Below are positions 35,318-46,059 of a stretch of DNA of 60,079 nt, piece after piece. Positions within the stretch are counted from its first letter, which is position 1. Every line of letters begins with the position of its first letter. The stretch covers positions 504,011-564,089 of the forward strand of contig NW_025064896.1 in the NCBI RefSeq assembly GCF_019112545.1, written 5' to 3'. This DNA comes from Guyanagaster necrorhizus (Eukaryota > Basidiomycota > Agaricomycetes > Agaricales > Physalacriaceae). The notes beneath the pieces are model-generated. The model made no database searches. It worked only from the letters and a program-made list of their open reading frames with translations, and was not told the DNA's origin. The position numbers and the translations under genes are program-made.

Positions 35318-35824
35318 TAGGCACGTGATATATATAATTAATGAACATGTCTAGAGCGGCAGAGTCGGGCCGCTATTGCCGCTCGTGACGCCTCTGTACC
35401 GGCTCGGAGCGGCTTTAACGAGACTTCGAAGTTTCCCGAAAAATACCGAAACAGATGGATTTAGATCCCGGTCATATTTTCCCCGATGTTCTGGCATATA
35501 TTGTTGCGGTGAAATCATAGTTTCACCGGCGGGTGGTAATATATCAAAATTGAAGCCGAGCCTAACTGAAATCAAGAGCCGCACCAATCATCGAATCACA
35601 TAATACGCACCTCGCGCAGACTTCAAGTTCGGACGGTGAAGGACCATTCCTTTGGGACTGCTGGGGAGAGCAGGGCCCGAACACGGAGCGCCTTAACGTT
35701 CCGTCAACATAATTGGCGTCTTCTGGCGCTGTCCATACGGCGACCCGCCTTCGTCGTAAATTCTCCATGCGAAATCACCATCCCTGGACCGTTTATCCTA
35801 TTACTGTGCAGATCGTATCGTACA
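35318..35824. other. Intergenic stretch
   Basis: No gene recognised; short frames only, none with a motif. It carries the 5' flank of the tRNA (which should contain only weak external signals) and the terminator of the UBP8 gene. Confidence 0.4.
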
Positions 35825-37993
35825 TTATATTACATCCAATAGGGCGTCATCAATCTCCCGGTCGACTTCCTTTAATCTGGCAGCTTCTTTCTCTCGCTCC
35901 AGCTCCTTCTCCCTAACGGCCTCCGTCTCCCTTGTGAGAACATATGTGGGTCTCGTATGAGGCTGATAGTCGAGGTGTCGCTTAACGTAAAAACACATGT
36001 AGGCCCGAGAGTCCAGACATGCACTCAACGAGGAATGCGTCACTCTAATAGGTCAAAGTCAACGAAAAGATGGAAAGAAATGCACAGGAAGCCGAACTCA
36101 CTTATCATCATCAAATCGATACCACTATGTAAAAGTTTACTAAGGCATCACACGCGGAAAGAACTATGAAGCTGTACCTCACTCCCAAACCTCGCAAAGT
36201 TCGTGTAATGACCATTGCTAATCTGGCCTTCATGATTGATAACAGCGAAAAGATCATATTCGTACATGACTTCCGGACCGAAAGAGCTTAGGGCCGATCA
36301 GCCCTATCATGCGACAAGGAGATGTGACACCTACGCAAAATTGTTTTCCTTTTCGTTATCTTTCAAAGCAATAGAAGTGAACGATGCCATGTTGATAGCA
36401 GCGGGGAACCGGACAGGTGTATCCAGTTTCCGAGCCGTGGGTTTGTCCAAGGACTTGTGCTCGAAGCGCTGTATATGGAGACATCAGTTAACGGTGCCGA
36501 GAGCTATAAGTGCCGACCTTGAACTGGAAGCTCAACACAGGGGGAAGCTTCGAGATACTCATGCGCTTGCTGACCTCCTGATCCCATGATACAAAATTAG
36601 CAATGATACCGAGGTGACTTTGACAAAGGACGAACACGAGAAGACTTGTTGCATTTTCCACAGTTATATTCTTTGGATCCAAGTTTCTCGGATTGTGTAA
36701 ACCTGTCAAGATGTTACGGATATGCGCTTGAGACACGTCGATAACTGACCTCTTCAAACAGCCATGCAGCGTTGTCTCATCTTTAAGTTCTAAACTAATG
36801 TCGAGCATTGGGTCGGACGTGCTCGTGACATTATTACATCGCTCGCACTTGACGTCGCTCTGAAGCTGGCCAGCAAAGGTGGAGTGGATGATGCAATTAC
36901 AAGAAACATTGGTGGATCCGCGAGAATTGCTATGAATATGGTTTAGCACGGATATGAAGAACTCATGCGCATCGTGTTGAGCGTAGCCGGCAAGATCCGG
37001 AGATTTCATCCAAGTCGTTGCCAAAAATGAGCTCGGCCCATACGGGGTAGTATCGACAGAATAGATCTAACAAGAGCTGCTGTCAAAGCGATCCTGGCCG
37101 AGGAGTTTTGCTCTTACCTCAGTAAATAGCTTGTCCATCTCACAACAACTGCAGTCTTCAATTTTGCATTGCTTGATGTTGTGTTTGTCTCCGAGGAAAT
37201 AATTCCTAATAAGAGGATTATGCACCAGGCATTGCAGAACGACGTTGAGAAAACATGTCTGTCCTAGGTTCAACAATCCGCGGCGAGCTGAAGCACATTG
37301 GTCAAATGTTCAGTATCACAACCCAGTGGTATTACCTTGGCAAGATATAGGCAATGATCCTTCTGACGCCGTTGTTTCCTCTGCACCCGGAGTCCAAGCA
37401 ACGAAAGGCTCTCGCGATCGTTTGGATACTAAAACAGTCAGTTCTACAAGTGTTCGCGAAAAACGAGGGACAAACCTTGATATCTGGTTTCCTTCTCTTC
37501 GGCAGAAATAACTGTTGCCAGATATATTGCCTCTAGATTGGCATTATAAACCATGTCCATACAATCAGAGTCCGAGCAGAACACAGATCCTGAATTCGGA
37601 TCAACACCTATTGTGGATTAGACATGAGACCACCAAAGGAACGATGAACCCACAAAATAAATGCTCTGCATCCGTGAGATGATCTAGAATATGTGTCCAA
37701 CAACCCGCAAAGGAACAATGTAGACAGACAAATGGCCGGGAAAGTAACGTTTCGCAGATACCGCAGGAAGGTGCTGAGACCTACAATACGAAGATCAGTC
37801 CAAACGCACATTGGATTCATAAGTTTGAACCAACCTTCCGGCGTTTGGCATTGCTTCGGACAACTTGATACTGGTGGACATTCCAAGAAACAAATTTCTT
37901 ATATCTCGAAATAATAGACTCGTCTGCGAGAGCTGCCGCAATATGAGAACACTCCTCTATTTCCTCCAGGGCCGCTTCCAAGTCCGAGGCCAT
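35825..37993 (-). CDS. UBP8: SAGA-complex ubiquitin hydrolase UBP8/USP22
   Basis: Twelve exons (37835..37993, 37654..37780, 37476..37607, 37336..37428, 37118..37287, 36750..37066, 36636..36702, 36518..36577, 36335..36468, 36178..36286, 36102..36124, 35825..36044) give 536 aa. A ZnF-UBP domain comes first (PSCGICETLLSRPFVCLHC, DHLTDAEHLFC). The USP core has the Cys box GLLNLGQTCFLNVVLQ (C182), QHDAHEFFISVLNHIHS, zinc-ribbon CxxC pairs (VKCERCN, YNCGKCNK), the His box NHEGQISNGHYTNF (H446) and WYRFDDDKVT. Ubp8/USP22 removes ubiquitin from histone H2B within the SAGA module. The C-terminus carries a charged helix (REKELEREKEAARLKEVD). The divergent HIT gene starts 273 bp away. Confidence 0.93.
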
Positions 37994-38266
37994 TTCAAGC
38001 AGACTCACGTGCCCCAAGGACGGAAGCAGATCGAGCAAAGTTATGCCGTCAAGGACGCGACGACGACGGGGTATGTAGCAGCCAGGTATATCTAAGAATG
38101 GGAATGTCAGAAACCGACAATGCTGTCAAGGGAAAGGCATTCCAAAGCTCTTCGAGCCAGAATGGTCGTAGTTGAAATTCAGGAGGATCCTATTTGCTCA
38201 TGTGTGCTGCCTTGTGTACACGTGACTAACGGGCCGCTACTCCGTGACAGTCGTGGAGCGACGACA
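37994..38266. promoter_or_regulatory. Divergent promoter between UBP8 and the HIT gene
   Basis: The 273-bp spacer holds a CACGTG E-box-like palindrome-core (CACGTGCC near 38006 read TCACGTGCC) and GCCGTCAAGG; no TATA box is seen for either direction. Confidence 0.4.
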
Positions 38267-39080
38267 ATGAATCTTGCTCTCTACAAGCGACAGCGAAGCG
38301 AAGGTCTTGATTATGTTCGAACTGTCCTGGCTCTTCTGTTTTCCCCTGCGTAGGTGCGCAGATCACACCCCAATCGATTCAGAGTCTTTGGCTGACAAGG
38401 CCTACGTGAAATCTTGTGTATTCTGCAATGTCTCGAAAGAGACCGGCTTCAATATTCTTTGGGAGGTGGATATGACATTTATTCCGCTTTTCGAAGGTAT
38501 TACACACCGGCCTTTACTAGGATCATAAATTCATCGCCTTTTACGACCGGAACCCCGCATGCAGACACCACGTTCAATTAATCCCGAAGACCCACATTCG
38601 TATGTTTTTATATTGAAATCCGACCGATCATCGTTCCCAGTATCTTGAAGGAAGTATAAAATACTTGACGAAAGATGATGTCCAGCTTGGTGTGTGTTGG
38701 TTCGGCTGAGTTCACTTTCTCCATTGACACCATCTCCATCTACTTAGTTCGGGATATGGCTGATATCGGCATGAATATTCTAAGTAATCTCGACATCCCG
38801 AAGGACATGAGAAGGTAAGAGCCTATTTAGCCCCGCTATGCACCAACTCATCTAATATCGGACTTTCAGGATGGGGTTTCATATACCGCCCTTCAATTCT
38901 GTTAATCACTTGCATCTTCATTTACAAGGTCTGCCGTATAAGAATTTTATTCGCGCGGCAAAGTATCCGGTCGTTCAAGGTGGTGAACACCACGACAAAG
39001 GATTCAGTCATTTTGTAGAGGTGGAGCAGGCCATAAGAATCCTGGAGAAAGGTCACGGCATCAGTCTTTCTCCATGTTAA
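38267..39080 (+). CDS. HIT-family (HINT3-like) nucleotide hydrolase
   Basis: Six exons (38267..38303, 38362..38465, 38521..38599, 38651..38689, 38748..38814, 38870..39080) with introns of 51-58 bp give 178 aa. The histidine-triad signature is intact: NSVNHLHLHLQGLP with H122-x-H124-x-H126-L-Q. It is preceded by SCVFCNVSKE and by DHKFIAFYDRNPACRHHVQL and IPKTHIRSIKYLTKDDVQL, the standard HIT strand order. Members cleave adenylated or phosphoramidate nucleotides through a covalent His-AMP intermediate; the HINT3/aprataxin-like branch is most similar in spacing. The C-terminus (VEVEQAIRILEKG) is helical. Two acceptors (TTGAAG, GCGCAG) were chosen by frame and family fit. Confidence 0.88.
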
Positions 39081-40207
39081 TTACAGCTTCAGTAGGCGTC
39101 AATTCGCATCATCCTAGGTACTTTTTATTTTTCCCATTGGGCGTCGCATTAACTCCTTATATTTTAGGACACCTTGAGTGCCCTCGTGGCCGTACCTGTT
39201 CTAATTTTACCTGCTTGGGTCTTGGGAACGAAAATAGAGTGCCATTATTCTATTATTGGGTGATAACCAAACCCACATGTCAACCGTCTGCTCCAACATC
39301 CTGGAATATACTGCACTTGATGAACTCTCCTTATCCTTCGACCCGCCTTCCTCAGTGACATCGATCAGAATAAATTCCCCTCTCTACGTATCCATTATCG
39401 TGTGATGGGCAAACTTTACCACTCCGGTTGTCGTACATGCCGTCAACAATTCACACCTCGGTTCTGCGCGTCAAGGTTTTTAGGTTCATTCTGCCCCACT
39501 TATCTGCCCAAAGACACGGACATTTACTATCTTTTTTCCAGGTCAAACTGCTGACGTCACGCCAGAATTACGCAGCTCAACCCCATGTCCTTTATTTTGC
39601 TGTAATTCTCAGCATCAAGGACCGTTGCTCATTAGGAAAAAGCGTGGGTTTTATGTTTATATTTTGATCGTCTCTAATTTTTATTCAGAATAAGCCCCTC
39701 GTCATCTGCTATTTCTGTGCGTGGAGAATGAACATCTTTATGCCGTCCTGTACCCTGTACCTCTCCGTCTCCCTATACCCGTCGCGACATGTCAAGCGTG
39801 CTAAGAATACATTCTCCCTCAAGGCCTTACTCTCTCGGTTTTCCCCTATGTCGATGAAAGCCTCCTGAGGTATGTCATAAGACTCTCCCAAGGCTATTTT
39901 GCGCAAGTCCAGATTATAATCTACCCGCTTCAAGGTTCTTACCGCACGTTTTTGTGTCCTCGATTTGGTAGGAAGTTTGGTCTTGCTCCGCATTGCGTGT
40001 ATTCCCCAGGCGATTGCATGTGAGGTAAATAGACCCTTTTTCGTCGCCACATCTTTCTAATCGCACTAAGCAGGCCCCACTCTTACCCGATCTGTCTGGT
40101 CAGCAAAACATCGGTCAATCCTAGGGACAAAAATATAAAAGCCTCTCAAAGAAATCAACTATCTTCTTCTCAAGATCATCGAGGAGTCGAATTCCTTCTC
40201 TGCCATT
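39081..40207. other. Intergenic stretch with unassigned frames
   Basis: Plus-strand frames near 39400-39560 include a Cys-containing peptide (YHSGCRTCRQQFTPRFC). A basic minus-strand frame (39709..40050, 113 codons) has no recognised motif. No splice pattern links them, so no gene is called. Confidence 0.35.
40134..40140 (+). promoter_or_regulatory. TATA box of the oxalate decarboxylase gene
   Basis: TATAAAA lies 68 bp upstream of the ATG, a good distance for a fungal TATA box with a short 5' UTR, and is followed by CT-rich leader sequence. Confidence 0.7.
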
Positions 40208-42438
40208 ATGTTCCAAACCTCTTCCTTACTGGGAATGTTTCTTCTTGCCCGGCTCGTCACCGGTGCACCTGCAGCTAGCGGGCTCACACCTTCTTCTGCT
40301 ACTGTTTCCGCCTCCGAATCTGGTACTGCCTCTTCCATCGATACTGCGGCGTCGTCGACTGCTACTGTTCCATTTGCCAGCTTAGATCCCAACGAGGCGC
40401 TGTGGGACGATCAGAGCAATCCATCGGTGGTTTCTCCGGAACGTGGTCAGCTTGGGGCACCAATACTTGGTCCAGACAATATTCCAATGGATCTACAAAA
40501 TCCTGACCTTCTGGCACCTCCGACCACCGATGCTGGAACTGTGTTAGTGAAAATTTTCTGAAACATCTGGTGCCAGCTCATTCCTTCTTAAATCAGGATG
40601 AACGCCAAGTGGCCCTTTTCTTTGAGCCACAACCGTTTACAAACTGGTGGCTGGGCCCGTCAAGAGAACAGTGAGAAGTCTTTTTTAAAAAAACTTCTTG
40701 AACTTCCCCCGTACTCATTGCTTGCAGTTGGTGTACTGCCCATTGCTACCGGTGAGTACAGCATTTCTCGTTAATCGCACCGCAATATGATACGTTTTAT
40801 AGAAATGGCAAGCGTCAACATGCGACTGGAAGCAGGCGCAATTCGGTCAGTCACTCATAAATATACATTGGCGGGTAATTCATACGTATTTCAGGGAACT
40901 TCATTGGCACAGTACTTCAGAGGTACGTTTCAAAATATCGGTCTGATCCCTTCTTCATATGGGTCTCCAGTGGGCATATGTCTTGAAAGTAAACGTCTCA
41001 ACAAGATGCCTTCGTGAGCTATTCTGAGTAGCTTTTCAAAGGGTTCCACACAAATTACGGCGGTTGATTCCCAAGGGCGGAACTTCCTAGCTACCGTAGT
41101 ACGTTGTCTTGCTTTCTGGCAAAGAACGTAATGTTTCATACTTTGATAGGGCCCCGGAGACCTGTGGTACTTCCCGCCCGGAATTCCTCACTCTCTTCAA
41201 GCCACTGCCGATGACCAAGAAGGCTCTGAATTTATTCTGGTATTTTCCCGAATCTACTCCTTCGATTATTACTCATCGTGTGAGGCAGGTTTTTGATAAC
41301 GGAGCTTTCAGTGAAGATTCTACTTTTTTGGTGACCAAAGCTTTTATTATCAAGCTCCGTATCCGCTGACCCGTTATCGTAGTTAACCGACTGGCTCGCA
41401 CACGTTCCGGCGGAAGGTGTGTCCTTCCGTCTATAACTCACACGCACATTTTACGGGACCGTCCTCAGTCATTCAAAAGAATTTCCAAGTTGACCCGCAG
41501 GCATTTGCGCATATCCCAGCTCAACAACTCTACATCTTCCCAAGCGGTACAGTCATCTGATGATTCAACCGGCGAAAAGGATTTGTAACTTATTTCTCTC
41601 GTAGCCCCACCACCTGATGATGCTACTCCTCCCGAAAGTCCTCAAGGGACGGTCCCCGAGCCATTTTCTTTTGCCTTGTCTCAGGTAAACGCTACACAAC
41701 TGTCGGGTGGTTCGGTCAAGATTGTGGACTCCACGAATTTCAAAGTATCCACTACCATCGCCATGGCTGAGGTTACTGTCGAACCGGGCGCAATGCGGTG
41801 AGCCGAGCCATTTCTCTCTGCTCAATCTCTCCTGAAACATTCTCAGGGAGTTGCATTGGCATCCGACTCAGGACGAGTGGAGCTTCTTTATGTATGTGAT
41901 TTCCTCTTATTATGCGTTCACATATACATCAATTTTAGCGAGGGAGAAGGGAGAGTGACGATATTCGCATCTCAAAGCACGGCAAGGACATTCAATTATC
42001 AACCCGGAGATATCGGTATGTCTCACTATTGATTTGGAACCATTAGAAAATGAGACGACATTCAATCAGGTTACGTCCCTGCGTCTATGGGTAAGCCCAC
42101 GGAAATGCAATGGCAAGCACTGATTATTAACGACGGAAACAGGACACTATGTTGAGAATACGGGAAATACTACTTTGACGTACCTGGAAATCTTTAACAC
42201 AGGTAAGTCCCAGTGACTACGTAGGATAAGACAGCTAATTCGGTCTTCTCGTAGACCGGTTTGAAGATGTCAGTTTGAATCAGGTGGGTAAAGGTATCCC
42301 TCATTCGGAATAAAATTCGACATGCTTTTTCAGTGGCTCGCCCTTACTCCACCCGATCTCGTCAAGGCTCACCTGGATTTGGATGATGCTACCATTGCGC
42401 AGCTTTCCAAGACTAAACCAGTCGTGATGGGCCCTTAA
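40208..42438 (+). CDS. Secreted bicupin oxalate decarboxylase
   Basis: Eighteen exons: 40208..40542, 40597..40670, 40728..40751, 40803..40845, 40895..40922, 40971..40988, 41042..41098, 41150..41239, 41289..41330, 41383..41416, 41469..41546, 41605..41797, 41847..41891, 41939..42015, 42070..42090, 42143..42202, 42255..42283, 42334..42438; 450 aa. A signal peptide ([20 protein letters not shown]) and an Ala/Ser/Thr-rich linker lead into two cupins. Mn ligands of cupin 1: H162, H164, E168 ([10 protein letters not shown]) and H207; of cupin 2: H342, H344, E349 and H388. The lid motif SEDST carries E232 at the position of the bacterial catalytic glutamate (SENST), which marks a decarboxylase rather than an oxidase. 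The enzyme converts oxalate to formate and CO2 outside the cell, controlling pH and chelation during wood decay. Its product formate links to the formamidase only by chemistry. Confidence 0.95.
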
Positions 42439-42569
42439 AATCGTAATGATCTTGAGTTCACTATGTTATTTTTAAGCCTGGGTAGTCAACGTTTTGATAG
42501 GCTATATGTGGGAAGCTGTTTCTTCTGTAATATACGCATGATGAGAAGGAAATGAATGCCATGTCCTAT

Positions 42570-45010
42570 TTTTAGCAAGAAAAGACAACTATAGAAGAGG
42601 ACCAAACCGCCTGTGAAAGGACTTCGACTGCGCACCATGGAATGGAGATCGAGAAAGGTAGAGATACGTATGACAGCTTGCTTGTTCCCTGAGGTCGTTT
42701 ATACGGAAGGTTCCTTGACCGGTGGCCGGAAAAGAGCCTAGAGTCCGTGGACCATAAGGTCTGCTTCTTAAGACTCTCATTCTCCACCTTCGGCGTACCG
42801 TTTCCTTCTGTGTAATCGCGTCATTTTGCCACAAAGTTGGGCTACCTGAGGATCTTCGATATAAGGACCAGCTGGTGGCGTGTAGGTCTGCACAATCTTG
42901 TTCTGATATTTAGTATCTTTTCGTCCTTTCCCTTTCTTCCCTGATTGGGATTTACGTGGTTCAAAGAAAGATAACGACGCATTGTAATTGGCCGAGGAAT
43001 GGTCCGTCAACGGTCTCCAATCCGTGATAAGGAAAGGCAGACTCTTTCACAGGACCGCGGATTATCTCGGAACAGTAAGCCTGAGCTAAGCTCGCCGTCG
43101 GAGAATAGAGGCGCGCTTGGTATCTCCGGAAGTTCTTGGATTTGAGAAGTAGATGAAGCGTTTGCCACAGTAAGCGACGTGATGTCACTGTTCTCGACGC
43201 TTGAATAGCTTGATGCATCGATCGGTGGCATGACTGGAGCCAGATGTACATCTGGCGGAGGAGAAGTGTGGATTTGAAATGAGGGACTGAAATCCTCTGT
43301 CGATGGTCCAGTAACGACGATCCGGGTTCCCAAATCCGATGAGATGTCGCTGGCAGCCGACCTGAAAAACCTCGTGTCATGAAATCGAATCATCGTCTTC
43401 AGAAGGAGGCTCAGAAATTTGATCATGATTTAATAGGCATCAAGGAATAGAAAGAAGAGTTTGCGACCTCGAGGAAGGTTTTGGTGGCATCTCGTCACTA
43501 TCGATCGTTCCAATAGGCCCTCGCATATTTTCAGTCGACTCAATATTCCGGTAATGCTCGCATGAGCTACTGTTGGTGGTATCAATTCGTCGATTTCGGC
43601 AGCGTCGGACTCAGATGTATGTCTGGACAGAAATTCTGGAGAAGGAGGCCGAGGTGCAATTCAAGTACAACCACCAAGACCCCGCAAGGCGCGGATTTGA
43701 GGCCTGAACCTGTAGCATTGACGGCGTCGATGCTAGTAGGTGAGATGGTGACGGGAAATCCGAAGGTCCCTTTGGACGCATCTTCCTGTTAGCAAGGATC
43801 GGAGGCAGGACTTGCACTGACGATGTATGACCATATGAAGACTCGTGACTGGATAAAGAGGCAAGAGGCCGGTCGCCGAAGGAAGGGGAAAGATTCGTTG
43901 AGAACTGCTGGATACGCTAGCCCATCTGGTTTATATACCTAAAGGATGTTTCCCTTTATTTACTCGTCATGTCAGATGGCCACGACGGTTGGTTGGTGGG
44001 ATCTCGAGATCCATATTTTGGTATGACTGGCGGATGTTCCATAGCCCCGCTATCAGGAGAAGCGGCAAGACGATAATCTTCGTATCTATCGGAACCGTAG
44101 GTGTCGTCACCAATTGAAGGAAAGGGTAGTGATGGCTCTATTTTAGTACGAACCAAAATGTTTGTGCTGATCCCCGCTAATAGTAGCGGATTTCCTACCC
44201 TGAGGATTATTATTATCAGACAGCTCAATTGGTGCGGAGAACAATATATTTCCGGCCAGCGGTGATGTCGTTGGAATTATTCTGAAGCATTGAACTGAAC
44301 TGGTCCCGGTCAAGGTTCGAGCAGGTCGAAGAAGACATTTGGCCAACCTCATCAGTTGCCTTCATTCCACGAACATCCTGGCTATCGGAGACGTCAAGAT
44401 GGGCAGGGCTTATCGAGAATAAGTGGAGATTCGAGATATGTTAAACAGACGCACTGGTACCTTCTGGAAGCGATGCGTTGTGGTTTGCTTCCGCCAATGA
44501 AATGTTCAAGTTTATGCGCCAGTCAATATCATTGCTTAAACGTGTCGTCTGTCCTTGTTCGAATGCCTCAGTTCCTGAAACAGGCAAGCCATTGCGAGCT
44601 GTCGCGTCTTGTGTCGTCGATTGAAATAGACTGTAAGCCAGTCCGGCCTTGATCGTCACTTCTGACCCCTCATGCTCCTCTTTAGGCATCCTGGGATATG
44701 CATGACCCCCGGGGGTGATCAAGAATTCTGCGTCGCTAGAATTGATAATTATTTGCGGAGAGATTAAGGGAGAAATGTCAAAAAAAGACGTGCACGTTTC
44801 TTAAGACGACGATGTGGGCGGACTAACAAGGTGATCTTTTGCTGAACTCGGAACTCCGGTGATACCCGAGAATAGGATATCGACATCAATAAGCGAAAGG
44901 GAATCGGTGCTGAATACTTACTACTCATAGAATTCCTTGTAGAGCAGAGTTCATTTTACGTTCCTTCGTCTACGTTGCTATCGCAGAAAGACAGCTATCT
45001 CCTGCAACCC
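42570..45010 (-). other. Minus-strand coding-like fragments, gene not resolved
   Basis: Several minus-strand segments have coding texture but could not be joined with confidence: one at 42777..43010 (PPAGPYIEDPQ), one at 43007..43380 rich in Ser/Pro/Asp (GPSTEDFSPSFQIHTSPPPD), one near 43440-43560 (GTIDSDEMPPKPSSRS), one at 43956..44228 (PSIGDDTYGSDRYEDYRLAA), and one at 44441..44722. Together they suggest an intron-rich gene for a long Ser/Pro-rich, acidic, probably disordered protein, or its decayed remains. No domain is recognised. Confidence 0.3.
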
Positions 45011-46059
45011 CGTTAGTGCGTCAATGACAGAGGGCGCTTGTACTTGTAACAGCCTGTGTGGAGCGTCACTCTCTGATTTACTTGTGGTGCTATACGAACT
45101 CACGTTTCTTTGTCGTTACGTGAAATCGCCAAGAACCCTTTCCCGTCCATCCTATATGCCCCAGTCAAATCAAGAAGTATTGTCACAACGGAACGGCACT
45201 GTGGAAGACTATCAACGAAGAACTCTGCAAGATCTCCAGGTGACATTTGTTCAATCTGGGCTTAATATTTTTTTAGATGCAAAAAACGACCAACTGCAAA
45301 CACCTGGCAATTTCGTAGAAGGCGCGCTTGACCGGGAAATTGAATCGTGTCTGCCGGATTCATCAAGTCAACGTGTAGGTCCGGATACTCTGAGATATTC
45401 AGTGGTTCCCTCATATCTAAATATTCCAAGCAAGAGTCAAGGAAGGTTGAATCAAGATGGGAGTAGCAAGAGCAGATAACAGCGAGCGTCCAGCACCTTG
45501 TAGATGGGGAGTCTATGGAATATAGAAGTGCCATAAGCAGAAAGGATCATTGATTACCACTGGAATGACAGTGGTCGTAATAATAAAGTAGGTGACTAAC
45601 TCCCCAGGGATATCCCTATGAAGTGAAGATCATCTGTCCAGGATGTGACCTTAAGAAGAGTCGTTGAGATAGGCGTCGACATAGATACATGAGTTAATTG
45701 CATCTGGCATCATCTTGATGTTTTTTTTTTAGTTTAGGCGTAGGAAGGTCGAAGGAATAGTCATTCTCCGCAAGTTGAGAGTCCATTGGTCTGGCCTCAG
45801 TTATCAAGTAAATCGCGTCAGTAAATCACGATGCCGGATAATCTGACCCTGTTAGAAATATACCTGGGACATCCGGCACAGTGTGGATTTGTCTTGGTCG
45901 TAGTCTTATATGAATTCTGGTCCGTAACTGTTACAGAATTAGCACATTCCGTGGTATGAAGCTATGAAGCTACCTGACTCGGAGTAGTATAATTCGTAAA
46001 ATCCAAAACAAGGACTCTAGACATCCAGGAAAAGAAATAGGGTAGGTCAGTGAGAGATT
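45011..46059. other. Intergenic stretch
   Basis: A plus-strand frame at 45024..45479 (151 codons) and an overlapping minus-strand one at 45262..45534 have no motif or splice support. A T10 run lies near 45720. Confidence 0.35.
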
